From Mesobacillus boroniphilus (lineage in GTDB: Bacteria; Bacillota; Bacilli; Bacillales; Cytobacillaceae), in assembly GCF_018424685.1 (NCBI RefSeq), contig NZ_QTKX01000001.1, positions 62,001 to 126,000 of the forward strand: a stretch of DNA of 64,000 nt. Direction: 5' to 3'. Position 1 is the stretch's first letter; the number at the start of each line of letters is the position of its first letter. A model generated the notes under the pieces. It saw only the letters and a list, made by a program, of their open reading frames with translations. It was not told the DNA's origin and searched no databases. Made by a program: the position numbers and the translations under genes. Shown here piece after piece: positions 43,907 to 53,070 of this stretch.

Positions 43907-44167
43907 ATGGAATACTCAACAGAAATGAAAAATCGCTTGAAGCGATTAGAGGGTCAAGTACGCGGAGTCATTCGCATGATGGAAGAAGAAAACCACTGTA
44001 AGGACGTTGTAACTCAATTATCAGCTGTCCGTTCTGCAGTAGACCGCGCGATTGGTTTCATCGTCGCTAAAAACCTTGAATCTTGCATTACTGAAGCAGC
44101 ACAGGAAGGCAAAGATGCCGACGAAGCGATCAAAGAAGCAGTAAATATGATTGTAAAAAGCAGATAA
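43907..44167 (+). CDS. CsoR-family repressor with CstR-like Cys pair
   Basis: 86-residue all-helical repressor (EMKNRLKRLEGQVRGVIRMM, DVVTQLSAVRSAVDRAIGFI). Ligand positions are Cys31 and Cys60; the Cu(I)-binding His four residues before the second Cys is Asn56. A C..N..C pattern argues against copper sensing and is closer to CstR-type persulfide sensors, which use Cys31 and Cys60. No sulfur-transfer or copper genes are adjacent, so targets are elsewhere. RBS GAGGTGCAGGG, ATG 43907. Confidence 0.85.
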   Translation: MEYSTEMKNRLKRLEGQVRGVIRMMEEENHCKDVVTQLSAVRSAVDRAIGFIVAKNLESCITEAAQEGKDADEAIKEAVNMIVKSR

Positions 44168-44204
44168 GACACCAGCATCCTTTTAGGATGTGGTGTCTTT
44201 TTTT
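44166..44204 (+). terminator. Terminator after CsoR-family gene
   Basis: AAGACACC-A-GCATCC..GGATG-T-GGTGTCTT with seven T. Confidence 0.88.
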
Positions 44205-44213
44205 TCTGCTACT

Positions 44214-44399
44214 TCATTCATTTGGAGGGTCTTCAGGGTATAAATCATGGCTTTCTTCAATATTTGGTGAACTGTCCAATCTATGTACAGTGCCACCGGC
44301 CATTCCCTCATTGATCATCCGGTCAACATCGACATAAACTTTGTCCCGTCCCTCATATTGCAAATCCTCTGCAAACTTCTTGCCGTGTTTTTCTTGCAT
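44214..44399 (-). CDS. Small conserved hypothetical protein
   Basis: 61 residues: MQEKHGKKFAEDLQYEGRDK, then DVDRMINEGMAGGTVHRLDS and an acidic, Pro-rich tail. Soluble, without known motif. GGAGGAGG is 5-7 bases before ATG 44399. It is the last gene after yheE on the minus strand, with 59 bases between. Function unknown. Confidence 0.65.
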   Translation of the reverse strand: MQEKHGKKFAEDLQYEGRDKVYVDVDRMINEGMAGGTVHRLDSSPNIEESHDLYPEDPPNE

Positions 44400-44458
44400 G
44401 TTATCCTCCTCCAGTGTTTTAAGCTTAGAGTTCCGGAAAAGGAGCAGAAACATACACA

Positions 44459-44671
44459 TTACTTCTCATATACATGGAAGAGCATTAGCTCGTGGATTTG
44501 CTCCTTCAGCTGTTCGATATGCTCATCGGAGGGGTGTTCAGAGTTCCACTGAATTTCTCCATTTTGGTGATAGATTCCCGTAAACTTTTGCTTTTTAAAA
44601 TAAAATGAAAAATGCCAGCCAGGCATTTCTTTATTTTCAAATAACGATTTGAATTGGAAATGAGTAATCAA
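44459..44671 (-). CDS. yheE: YheE family protein
   Basis: 70 residues (ITHFQFKSLFENKEMPGWHF, SFYFKKQKFTGIYHQNGEIQ, ELMLFHVYEK), which closely matches my memory of B. subtilis YheE, including the conserved LMLFHVY end. Function unknown; probably sporulation related because of its neighbours. The start is TTG 44671, 6 bases after GGGGGAATC. Confidence 0.82.
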   Translation of the reverse strand: MITHFQFKSLFENKEMPGWHFSFYFKKQKFTGIYHQNGEIQWNSEHPSDEHIEQLKEQIHELMLFHVYEK

Positions 44672-44816
44672 TCTGATTCCCCCTGTAAAAAATGTCTTTA
44701 TCATTATTATATAATATTCAAGCACTATAAAGGGAGGATGCAGGTGATTACTCCTGAAAAACTGTTTGCAAATGACAAAGAGCGCATGTTTAGTGGTTTG
44801 AGGGGATGGATAAACG

Positions 44817-44847
44817 AAAAAAAGCCGCCATTAAAAATGCGGCCCAT
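44817..44847 (-). terminator. Terminator of the yheC/yheD-type operon
   Basis: On the minus strand GCCGCATT-TTTA-ATGGCGGC followed by seven T, 27 bases after the stop of the last ATP-grasp gene. Confidence 0.8.
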
Positions 44848-44873
44848 AATAAACTGTATCCAGGAAACCTCTA

Positions 44874-46058
44874 TCAAAATCCTGTTTTTCTGAAAAATAT
44901 ATCCACAAGAGCAGAGATCCTTTTTTCCTCAATCTGGGGTTCGTCGAAGCTCATTGGTTTTGAGTTGACTTCATAAATGACATAATGGCCTTTTTCGGTG
45001 ATTCCTGCATCAAGGGAGAATTCTCCGAAGTAGCCTAATTCTTCAGTAAGGAGCTGTCCGATTTCTTTTACAGCCCAGTCGAAGAATTGGTCATGTCTGT
45101 CATTCTTGACCTTAATATAGGGGAGCATGATTCCTCCGTTCGGCAGGTGGGTGGTCAGATCCTGCTCTCGGGATTGGCGGATCCCGATTCCAGTTACTTC
45201 ATACCCATCCGGTCCGTCATGGGCATGGACGCGAAAGTCAAATCGTTTTCCATCGATGGCTGTCGGCATGACTTCTTTTTGGGCAATGTACTCGTATCTT
45301 ATCAGCTGCCTGGATTTGACCTTCCAAAATTCCTTTATGCCAGGATACAGCTGGCGATGTGAATGGCTCTCGAATTCGATTTGCCCGTTCTTTTGCCGCA
45401 GACGGAAAATCCCGATACCCTTAGAAGATGAAGCAGGCTTCAGATAGATTCCCTCATGCTTATCAAGGAAAGCGGCTAACTGGATCATTGATTTCACTGC
45501 AATGCTTTCTGGCATTAGCTTTCTTAACTGTGGATGTCTGGTGAAAAGGGAGTACAGCTTGTTTTTGTTGATAAAGCCAGGGTTGAAAAATGGTATTCCG
45601 AGCGCGGACAGGTAGTTTGCGGCATCTTTGAAAGCTGGCTGCTGCTCAGCTTTCCGGAAGGGAACACGATTAAAAACAAGATGAGGAAGAGGTGTTTTCA
45701 CAGGGATCCATTTTTGGGCTGCTGGTAAAAATACGACTCCGGTGAGTCCATCTTTGACGATTGTTTCTGGAGGGAAGACGACAATTAACCCTTTTCGCTT
45801 CAGAATCTCGTCCTGAAGCGCCTGGAATAATGAACCATTTCCAGATAGGGACATATTCTTGCTCATAGAGGTCATGATTCCAACCAGCGGCCCGATATTT
45901 CCCTGCTTGTTTTTCAATAAGAACTGTTGGCTGTTTTCCGGAAGTGTCCCTGATGAAGCGGCAGGGATGCTGATTTTATTAAAGCCAAAGCTGAATATAT
46001 CGCCAGCTTTGGCTTCATGAGTCCATGTCTTCGTTTCAGCATTGTAGCGGAGAATCAT
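44874..46058 (-). CDS. YheC/YheD-type ATP-grasp protein, paralog 4
   Basis: 394 residues, family of endospore coat-associated proteins YheC/YheD. N-terminal domain of about 120 residues (with IGPLVGIMTSM), then an ATP-grasp fold: YLKPASSSKGIGIFRL, FDFRVHAHDGPDGYEVTGIG, and the metal-binding end YVIYEVNSKPMSFDEP. The linked substrates are unknown. ATG 46058 overlaps the stop of the gene before it (ATGA), so the four genes form one operon. Confidence 0.85.
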   Translation of the reverse strand: MILRYNAETKTWTHEAKAGDIFSFGFNKISIPAASSGTLPENSQQFLLKNKQGNIGPLVGIMTSMSKNMSLSGNGSLFQALQDEILKRKGLIVVFPPETIVKDGLTGVVFLPAAQKWIPVKTPLPHLVFNRVPFRKAEQQPAFKDAANYLSALGIPFFNPGFINKNKLYSLFTRHPQLRKLMPESIAVKSMIQLAAFLDKHEGIYLKPASSSKGIGIFRLRQKNGQIEFESHSHRQLYPGIKEFWKVKSRQLIRYEYIAQKEVMPTAIDGKRFDFRVHAHDGPDGYEVTGIGIRQSREQDLTTHLPNGGIMLPYIKVKNDRHDQFFDWAVKEIGQLLTEELGYFGEFSLDAGITEKGHYVIYEVNSKPMSFDEPQIEEKRISALVDIFFRKTGF

Positions 46059-47422
46059 TTGAAAATATCCTCAGGTGCCGTAATGGCTTTTTCCGCTAAA
46101 AAAATGCCGAAGGATAGTGATAGCTTCCTGGTGAGTAAATCGAAATTTCTCAGCTTTGGATGCTTGAAAATCGACCGTCCTGGCTTTGAGTTGGCTTCAA
46201 ACAGCCATACTTTTCCTGATTTATCGATTCCTAAGTCAAAACCAATTTCGCCTATGATCCCTTCCATATTTTTTTCCAATATAGAACTAAGGAGCAGGGA
46301 CGCTTCAGAAAGCTTCTTTTCACAGAGCTCTTGCTCGGTCCGGTCTTCAAACAATTCATCAAGGGATTTTACGACTCCACCGTTGTTCACATGGGTTGTC
46401 ACACTGCCCTGGCCGGCAATTTTTGCGGCAATTGCCGCTACCTGCCACTGTCCGTATTCATCTTTATTTGTATGGACCCTGAAATCAATGAGCCTTTTCT
46501 CGGATCTCAGGAGGCTGATACCCTGCTGAACAATCATCTGGGAAAGATTCCGCTTGTGAAAAATCTTCTTCATCAACTTTTCAAGTGTTTCAAACCTCGT
46601 TAACTTATTGATGCCCTCCTGGTCGCGGTAACGACAATAATAATAGCCATTATGTTTATCAAACAGAATTTGGTGAATTCCCAGGCCAAGACTTCCATTA
46701 GCTGGTTTGACATACACATTTCCATAGTTTGAAAGCATCCTTTCAATTACAGAAAACGAAGAAAATTGATGCGTTTCAGGCAAGTACTCTGATGCACGTT
46801 CATCCTGCTGCAGGCGCTCAAATACATCCAGCTTGCTGAAAAAGCCCGGATTATACCATGGAATCAAGTAATCGGTCTGCATCCTGGATTTCAGGCTGCG
46901 AAGCTCAAACTTTCTTTCAGTGCGCCTGTTGGGAAGACGGTCGTAAACAACATTGGGGAAGGGCACCTTTATTTTCGTCCAGCTTCCGTCAATAAAGAAA
47001 TAACCTTGTATTAGTCCTTGATCCCAGTCGATATGCTCCTCGCCAAAGACGAAGGGAAGGGCGCCGACTGATTTATTGACCGAAAGCAGCTTTGCAAAAA
47101 ACATGGACCTCTCGCCAATCGGTCTCAGAGGGTAAGGTGTGAATCCAGACGTCAGAATGCCAATCAGAGGCCCGATAAACAATGTATGCTGATCGATAAA
47201 AATATGCAATGAGGTCGATAGTTCAGGCATCGAGAGCTCTTTCTTCACATCATCACTCAGGACAATCACGTTTCTTCCTTTAGGGTGAGGAGCACACGCA
47301 ACATCAACCACCTTGTTTCCAAACGCGATTTTATTGATTTCCCTGGTATGTGTCAGATCAGCAGGGACAAAGACTAGTTGTTTGGAATGGGTGATGATTT
47401 CAATAGGATATTTTTTTCTCAT
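46055..47422 (-). CDS. yheD: YheD-like ATP-grasp coat-associated protein, paralog 3
   Basis: 455 residues, the length of B. subtilis YheD. The N-terminal extension (residues 1-110) is followed by PFPNVVYDRLPNRRTERKFE, YVKPANGSLGLGIHQI, LIDFRVHTNKDEYGQWQVAA and the C-terminal LFEANSKPGRSIF. YheD is a sigma-E controlled protein that localises around the forespore in B. subtilis. Overlaps both neighbours by 4 bases. Confidence 0.87.
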   Translation of the reverse strand: MRKKYPIEIITHSKQLVFVPADLTHTREINKIAFGNKVVDVACAPHPKGRNVIVLSDDVKKELSMPELSTSLHIFIDQHTLFIGPLIGILTSGFTPYPLRPIGERSMFFAKLLSVNKSVGALPFVFGEEHIDWDQGLIQGYFFIDGSWTKIKVPFPNVVYDRLPNRRTERKFELRSLKSRMQTDYLIPWYNPGFFSKLDVFERLQQDERASEYLPETHQFSSFSVIERMLSNYGNVYVKPANGSLGLGIHQILFDKHNGYYYCRYRDQEGINKLTRFETLEKLMKKIFHKRNLSQMIVQQGISLLRSEKRLIDFRVHTNKDEYGQWQVAAIAAKIAGQGSVTTHVNNGGVVKSLDELFEDRTEQELCEKKLSEASLLLSSILEKNMEGIIGEIGFDLGIDKSGKVWLFEANSKPGRSIFKHPKLRNFDLLTRKLSLSFGIFLAEKAITAPEDIFK

Positions 47423-48504
47423 AAGTGCTGTTCCTCTCTTTCTGGCAGAATTTCCGAAAGCACTCTGGCATATTCAAGCGGTGCCTTATATAGCACTTCT
47501 TTCTGATCCGGATTTGTGGAAGTGATGACTTTTCTGCCGGGCTTTGAATTCGTATCAAGCACCCATAGGGCATGGTCTTTGGAGACACCGATATCTACCC
47601 CCAGCTCAAAAAGTCGTGGGAATGATGCTTCAAGAATACCGGGCAGCTTTGAGAGAATTTCCTCCAATTCATGCAAAATGAATCTTTTTGTACGGATATT
47701 AAGTGAATTTGCATACTCTTCAAATGGCAAGATTTCTCCACCGGTACTCAAGTTCGAAAGGATGCCATCCTTGCTGCCGCGGCGGATTCCCTTGCCTCGC
47801 ACAATCCACTTTTCTTCATTATCCTTTTGCAGCAACACTCTTATGTCAAAAGGATAATGTTGCGAATCGGACAGCTGGATGTAAGGCTGCATTAAATACT
47901 CTTTTTTGCTGAACAAGTTGTCGAGCCAATCCACTGTCTCACTAGTAGAATGGAAGGTTTTTGTGGACAGCCTGCCGCCAAGGTCAGCTGAGATTTCAAA
48001 CTCCCTACCTGATTTTTCAATTTTATAAATCCCTGCACCGCCAGAACCGAATATCGGCTTCAAGACCGCATTTTTCATCTCTTCTAGCTGGGCAATAACA
48101 TCTTTTCCACTACCGGCAAGAATCGTTTTCGGGATGTATGGGGACAGTGAAGATTTCGACAAAACCTCGTATATGGCCCATTTATTTGGCAAGCCGTTTC
48201 CAAGGAAGGTAATATCCCCTTTATTCTTGAGCCATTTCACAATCGCCATCGCCTGCTTCGAGGCAGGATCATTTGTATAAAAACAACGGTCATAAACGAT
48301 CGTGGGAATCTTAAACTCGGCCTTTAACCAGCAGTCCTTCATGTGGTCGAATTTCTCACCCGAAACCAATTGTGTTACTGGATGGATTGTAGCCGGTGAA
48401 AAGCGAAAGCAGGTGAACTCGTTTGGATTCGCACGCCTGGCAATCTCGGTAAAATATGTTAGTTCACTTTTTAATGAAAGTGACATCATTCCGAATGAAA
48501 TCAT
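47419..48504 (-). CDS. YheC/YheD-type ATP-grasp protein, paralog 2
   Basis: About 361 residues. Recognisable family blocks are PTIVYDRCFYTNDPASKQ, AVLKPIFGSGGAGIYKI, YPFDIRVLLQKDNEEKWIVR and LWVLDTNSKPGRKV. GGAG is about 9 bases before ATG 48504; the longer reading back to 48549 would run over the preceding gene and lacks an RBS. Sequence is more diverged than the other three. Confidence 0.83.
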   Translation of the reverse strand: MISFGMMSLSLKSELTYFTEIARRANPNEFTCFRFSPATIHPVTQLVSGEKFDHMKDCWLKAEFKIPTIVYDRCFYTNDPASKQAMAIVKWLKNKGDITFLGNGLPNKWAIYEVLSKSSLSPYIPKTILAGSGKDVIAQLEEMKNAVLKPIFGSGGAGIYKIEKSGREFEISADLGGRLSTKTFHSTSETVDWLDNLFSKKEYLMQPYIQLSDSQHYPFDIRVLLQKDNEEKWIVRGKGIRRGSKDGILSNLSTGGEILPFEEYANSLNIRTKRFILHELEEILSKLPGILEASFPRLFELGVDIGVSKDHALWVLDTNSKPGRKVITSTNPDQKEVLYKAPLEYARVLSEILPEREEQHL

Positions 48505-48524
48505 TTGCATTACTCCTTTTGTAC

Positions 48525-49628
48525 TTATAGCTGGCAAAGTCCATAGCAATGGTCAATGATGGCTTTTGTCGATGGCCTGATTTTCGAGCCGCGCTCTTCA
48601 AAGTTCTTGGAAGGCTTGGAGTTGGCTTCAATCAGCCACAAGTTACCTTTAATATCAATCCCAATATCAATTCCCAGCTCGGCTGTGAGTCCTTCTGCAT
48701 TTCTGCTGATGACTTCTGCGATTTCCAGGGCAAGCTCTTTCATCAGTGCCAATTGATGCCTCGCTTGTTCCTTTCCGAAAATCAATGCGAGTGTATGCCC
48801 CGGTTTCATGACCTCGCCGCCGCGGGCTATATTAGATACGAAAAATTGTTCTGCGGAAACTCTGGCGACGATGGAAGTAACCTTCCAGAATTGCTGGGCA
48901 TTTTTATGACAGAGGACCCTGAAGTCCATCCTCCTGCCATTAAACTCCGATAGCTGTATACCCTGCTGAATGATGCATAGCCGTTTTCCAACCATGGGAT
49001 TGATGGCACGAGCCAGTTCTGATACATGCTTAAATTCTTGCAGGTCTCTTGCCGGCATCGAGGAAATTGATGCATGAATCGTCCCATCATTTTTGGCCAC
49101 CTGGATAATATTGCGTCCCTGGCTGCCATGTACAGGTTTGATGTATAGCTCATCATGCTTTTCGAGCATGGTTTCAAGCTGGGTCCCGGAATATAGATGT
49201 GTTTCGGGTATGAACGAATGCAAATGCTCTTCTTTCAATAAAGATTCATGGATTTCCCACTTTGAAAGAAATCGGTGATTAAATATCTTTATTCCCAGAG
49301 CATCCAGTTTATTTAAAAATCCCGCAAATCCTTTGCTAATTTCGGTCCTTCGGGATGAAACCCGATTGTAGATGACAGCGGGAAAGGGGAAAAGTCCTTT
49401 TCTCCATCCATCTTCATTGTCATCGTAAGAAAAGCCCTCGACTCCATCGTCAGAAAAGCCTTTAAGTGAAAAAACATAAAAGCTTCCGCCTAGTTCTGAA
49501 ATTCCCTGGTGAAGCTCTTCGCAAAAGGAGTGGACTTTTCCGAAGTCAGGACCTTGATCTTCTTTAATTTCGGTCAGCAAAGCGATGACGGGATTGTTGG
49601 GTAAGCTTTTCGATTTTGCTGGCGTCAT
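48525..49628 (-). CDS. yheC: YheC-like ATP-grasp coat-associated protein, paralog 1
   Basis: 367 residues, close to the length of YheC. Motifs: FPAVIYNRVSSRRTEISKGF, LYIKPVHGSQGRNIIQV, RMDFRVLCHKNAQQFWKVTS and NLWLIEANSKPSKNFEE. First gene of the four-gene run, with GAGGAG 5 bases before ATG 49628. Like the others it should bind ATP and ligate a carboxylate to an amine, but no substrate is known for the family. Confidence 0.85.
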   Translation of the reverse strand: MTPAKSKSLPNNPVIALLTEIKEDQGPDFGKVHSFCEELHQGISELGGSFYVFSLKGFSDDGVEGFSYDDNEDGWRKGLFPFPAVIYNRVSSRRTEISKGFAGFLNKLDALGIKIFNHRFLSKWEIHESLLKEEHLHSFIPETHLYSGTQLETMLEKHDELYIKPVHGSQGRNIIQVAKNDGTIHASISSMPARDLQEFKHVSELARAINPMVGKRLCIIQQGIQLSEFNGRRMDFRVLCHKNAQQFWKVTSIVARVSAEQFFVSNIARGGEVMKPGHTLALIFGKEQARHQLALMKELALEIAEVISRNAEGLTAELGIDIGIDIKGNLWLIEANSKPSKNFEERGSKIRPSTKAIIDHCYGLCQL

Positions 49629-49833
49629 AGCTTCTCCTCATTTTCTTTTAGGCTGTTTAAGGCAACACCCTATTGTAAAATAGGCAAACACACATATTGC
49701 ATCCTATGAATAGTAGTTATTATTGGTGATTTTCAATATAGGGGTCGAATTCCGCCTAACCCGAACTTTTGGCAATCAGCCACATAGTTTGTTATAGTGT
49801 AGTGGAGTGTTTAACGTAGAAGGAGTGATTTAA

Positions 49834-50193
49834 ATGGCAGTCAATCTTTACGATTCAGCCTACGAGTTAGAAAAAGTGATCAGGAACAGTTCGGAATACA
49901 CAGAATTAAAAAACCTTTACGATGCTGTGAATAGCGATGAATCAGCAAAAAGAATGTTTGAAAGCTTCCGCAATATCCAGTTACAGCTTCAGGAAAAGCA
50001 AATGACTGGGCAGGAAATTACCCAGGAAGAAGTAGAGCAGGCGCAAAAGACAGTCGCACTTGTTCAGCAGCATGAGTTAATCTCAAAGCTGATGGAAGCA
50101 GAGCAAAGAATGAGCATGGTTATTGCCGAGCTTAACCAGATCATCATGAAGCCTCTTGAAGAGCTTTACGGAAATCCGAACCAGCAGCAATAA
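49834..50193 (+). CDS. yheA: YlbF/YheA (YmcA) family regulator-like protein
   Basis: 119 residues, all-helical (LYDSAYELEKVIRNSSEYTE, YDAVNSDESAKRMFESFRNI, LISKLMEAEQRMSMVIAELN). YheA belongs to the same fold as YlbF and YmcA, which form an RNase Y-modulating complex, but its own role is unknown. AGAAGGAG is about 8 bases before ATG 49834. It is divergent from the yheC run, and ends with its own terminator. Confidence 0.9.
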   Translation: MAVNLYDSAYELEKVIRNSSEYTELKNLYDAVNSDESAKRMFESFRNIQLQLQEKQMTGQEITQEEVEQAQKTVALVQQHELISKLMEAEQRMSMVIAELNQIIMKPLEELYGNPNQQQ

Positions 50194-50204
50194 TAGAATG
50201 ACAG

Positions 50205-50237
50205 ACTCCCGCCAATGTGCTGGGAGTTTTTTTGAGT
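50205..50237 (+). terminator. Terminator after yheA
   Basis: ACTCCC-GCCAATGTGC-T-GGGAGT with a T-run. Confidence 0.78.
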
Positions 50238-50414
50238 TATTTTTGACCCTAATGGAGCAAGGCTCTTCCTTTATGGTGCCACACAAACTTCCCTGGTGTT
50301 TAATTTACGTCCTACGATGATGACAAATCAAAATCCTGCCCCTGTTCTATTCTCTCGGGTTCTATCATACAAGTTAAATAAGGACAAAAACACCGAAGAA
50401 ATGGGGGCATAACT

Positions 50415-51287
50415 ATGATTTACCGTCTTCTTGCGCTTAACGTGGATGGAACGATTCTCCAATCAAATGGAAGGCTCCATAAATCCACAAGGGATGCGAT
50501 TGAGTACGTTCAGCAAAAAGGAGTTTATGTGACTCTAGTAACTTCAAGAAGCTTTCCATCTGCCAAAAAAGTGGCTAAAGCGCTGAAAATAAATTCATTG
50601 CTGGTGACTCACCTCGGATCCTATATATCTAATGACCTTCGCAGTGACCCGGTCTTTGAAAAAAGGATTCCGGAGGATGTTACCTTCCAGCTTGTCAGAT
50701 TCCTGGAAAGCTTCCCATGCCAAATCCGGCTTGTGCACGAGAAGTTTTCTCTGGCAAACAAGTATAAATTAAACCACAACCTGCTGGCGAAAACCGTGTT
50801 CACATCAGGTGATCCAATTTTTTACTCTCAACAATTCACGGATTCTATCAGTGAAGCCCTGGTCAATGAGCCAGTCTCTCCACCTAAAATCGAAGTCTAT
50901 TTCGAGTACGAAGAAGATTTGAAGGATGCGCAGCAGGCGATAAATGGGATGTTCTCGGAAGTTTCCCTGTCCAAGCTGAATGATTACAGACTTGATATCA
51001 TGCCCGAGGGTGTCTCGAAACTGAACGGTCTGATCCAGCTAGGTGAACACCTTGGCATTCCATTAAAGGAAATGGTCGCAATTGGAGATGGCATTGATGA
51101 CATCGAAATGATCGAAGCATGCGGACTTGGCGTCGCAATGGGGAATGCTTCTGTAGAAGTAAAAAAGGCTTCGGATTGGGTAACCCGGTCCAATAACCAG
51201 CACGGTGTCAGTTACATGGTCAAGGAACATTTCCGTAAACAGCAGCCAATAGAATTCCTGCGAAAAATGAATATCATAAAAATGTAA
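50415..51287 (+). CDS. yhaX: Cof-type HAD-family protein YhaX, nucleophile replaced
   Basis: 290 residues, HAD superfamily type IIB. Motif I reads LALNVDGTIL: the first Asp, the phosphate-accepting nucleophile, is Asn9, while Asp11 remains. Motif II (TSR), the Lys of motif III (GVSKLNGL) and motif IV (IGDGIDDIEM) are present. In B. subtilis YhaX is a sporulation-associated protein between yheA and hemZ, the same position. With Asn9 normal phosphatase activity is doubtful. ATG 50415 follows a GGGGGC sequence. Terminator at 51291. Confidence 0.85.
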   Translation: MIYRLLALNVDGTILQSNGRLHKSTRDAIEYVQQKGVYVTLVTSRSFPSAKKVAKALKINSLLVTHLGSYISNDLRSDPVFEKRIPEDVTFQLVRFLESFPCQIRLVHEKFSLANKYKLNHNLLAKTVFTSGDPIFYSQQFTDSISEALVNEPVSPPKIEVYFEYEEDLKDAQQAINGMFSEVSLSKLNDYRLDIMPEGVSKLNGLIQLGEHLGIPLKEMVAIGDGIDDIEMIEACGLGVAMGNASVEVKKASDWVTRSNNQHGVSYMVKEHFRKQQPIEFLRKMNIIKM

Positions 51288-51290
51288 AAA

Positions 51291-51325
51291 AAAGCATGCC
51301 TGGAATGATCGCAGGCATGCTTTTG
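51291..51325 (+). terminator. Terminator after yhaX
   Basis: AAAAGCATGCCTG (51291-51303) with CAGGCATGCTTTT (51313-51325), nine-base loop. Confidence 0.85.
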
Positions 51326-51488
51326 CATTGTTTGGGAATATATAGGTTTTTTAAAGAAAATAAATCGAACGTCTATAATACTAAGTCCGACTTACAACGG
51401 AAACTGGTAGCTTTTGCACTGTCTTGACCTTTGAATCATACTTCTATTACACTAATTGAAGCATGTTTAATTGAAAAAGGTGAATCTC

Positions 51489-52997
51489 ATGATAATTAAT
51501 ATAAATGGAATACAAGATGACAGATTACAGCGTCCATTAGGATTAATCGCAAATTTATTCTTTGAAGAATCAGAAGTCGTATTAGGCGAGACGGATCAGG
51601 AAGTTGATGCGGTAATTGAATTCGATGTTCAAAATGCCGACGGGGAGTTTTTTGTAAAAGCAGCTTTGGCGGCAGATGGGAAGACTTATTCAGCAGAAGC
51701 CAACAAAAAAATTTCAGCTGGCTTAAGCGAGAAGGAAGAATTCAAAGTGCTCAAAACAGTCATTTCAAGGGCTTATTTAAAAGTGCTTCAGGACTGGACA
51801 GGAATGATCCAGAAGTGGGGCATCCTAACCGGAGTTCGTCCTACCAAGCTATTGCATAAAAAACTCCGTGAAGGAATAGATCAGCATGCTGCTCATAGAG
51901 AGCTGAAGGAACAGTACTTGATATCCGATGAAAAAATACAGCTCATGCAGCAAATAGTTGACCGTCAGCTTGCTGTTCTGCCTGACTTGTACGATTTGAA
52001 AAATGGTGTCAGCATTTATATTGGCATTCCATTTTGTCCGACTAAGTGTGCTTACTGCACTTTCCCGGCTTATGCTATAAACGGCCGACAGGGGTCCGTG
52101 GATTCCTTCCTTGGCGGGCTTCATTACGAAATTCGCAGAATTGGGGATTGGCTTAGGAAAAATGATATCAAGATTACAACGGTTTACTATGGAGGCGGTA
52201 CACCGACTTCGATTACTGCTGAAGAAATGGATATGCTGTATGAAGAGGTCCAACAGTCCTTCCCGGATGTTGAGAATATCAGGGAAGTCACGGTAGAAGC
52301 AGGCCGACCGGATACGATTACACCTGAAAAACTAGAAGTACTGAAAAAGTGGAATATCGACCGGATCAGCATTAATCCACAGTCATACATCCAGGAAACC
52401 CTGAAGGCAATCGGCCGCCACCATACAGTGGAAGAGACGATTGGAAAATTTCATCTGGCCCGCCAAATGGGCATGAATAACATAAACATGGACTTGATCA
52501 TAGGTCTTCCGGGTGAAGGGACGAAGGAATTTGCCCACACCCTTGCAGAAACGGAAAAGCTAATGCCTGAATCCTTGACGGTTCATACTCTTTCCTTTAA
52601 AAGGGCGTCAGAAATGACAAGGAATAAACAGAAATATAGAGTAGCTGGCCGCGATGAAATAGAACAAATGATGAATATGGCTGAATCATGGACGACGGAA
52701 CATAACTATGTGCCATACTATCTATACAGGCAGAAGAACATCCTTGGAAACCTGGAGAATGTAGGCTACGCTTTCCCAGAACAGGAGAGCCTGTACAATA
52801 TCATCATCATGGAAGAACAGCAAACCATCATAGGCCTTGGCTGCGGCGCATCGAGCAAATTCATCGATCCCGAAACTGGTGTCATCACACAATTCTCGAA
52901 TCCAAAGGATCCAAAGTCATATAATGACAGCTTTGAAGAGTACGCAAATAAAAAGATCGAGATTCTTGACACTTTGTTTAATAAGGCAACAATCTAA
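51489..52997 (+). CDS. hemZ: Oxygen-independent coproporphyrinogen III oxidase-like HemZ
   Basis: 502 residues. N-terminal domain specific to HemZ (about 1-160), then radical SAM core with the cluster motif CPTKCAYC in GIPFCPTKCAYCTFPAY, GGGTPTSITAEEMD and NMDLIIGLPGEGT. HemZ acts in anaerobic heme synthesis in B. subtilis. AAAAAGGTG is 6 bases before ATG 51489; TTG 51471 precedes that RBS. Order yhaX-hemZ-yhaR is the B. subtilis order. Confidence 0.92.
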   Translation: MIININGIQDDRLQRPLGLIANLFFEESEVVLGETDQEVDAVIEFDVQNADGEFFVKAALAADGKTYSAEANKKISAGLSEKEEFKVLKTVISRAYLKVLQDWTGMIQKWGILTGVRPTKLLHKKLREGIDQHAAHRELKEQYLISDEKIQLMQQIVDRQLAVLPDLYDLKNGVSIYIGIPFCPTKCAYCTFPAYAINGRQGSVDSFLGGLHYEIRRIGDWLRKNDIKITTVYYGGGTPTSITAEEMDMLYEEVQQSFPDVENIREVTVEAGRPDTITPEKLEVLKKWNIDRISINPQSYIQETLKAIGRHHTVEETIGKFHLARQMGMNNINMDLIIGLPGEGTKEFAHTLAETEKLMPESLTVHTLSFKRASEMTRNKQKYRVAGRDEIEQMMNMAESWTTEHNYVPYYLYRQKNILGNLENVGYAFPEQESLYNIIIMEEQQTIIGLGCGASSKFIDPETGVITQFSNPKDPKSYNDSFEEYANKKIEILDTLFNKATI

Positions 52998-53002
52998 GCC
53001 TG

Positions 53003-53036
53003 AAAAGCCCCCGAAGATGAATTTCGGGGGTTTTTT
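53003..53036 (+). terminator. Terminator after hemZ
   Basis: AAGCCCCCGAA-GATGAA-TTTCGGGGGTTTTTT. Confidence 0.9.
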
Positions 53037-53070
53037 ATCGTTGAGGGAAAGATTCAATCATTTTTAAATG

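Noticed and set aside
44743..44893. Small plus-strand ORF with a GGGAGG sequence upstream
   Set aside because: It runs through the terminator hairpin of the yheD-type operon and into the opposite gene; the second half reads like non-coding sequence.
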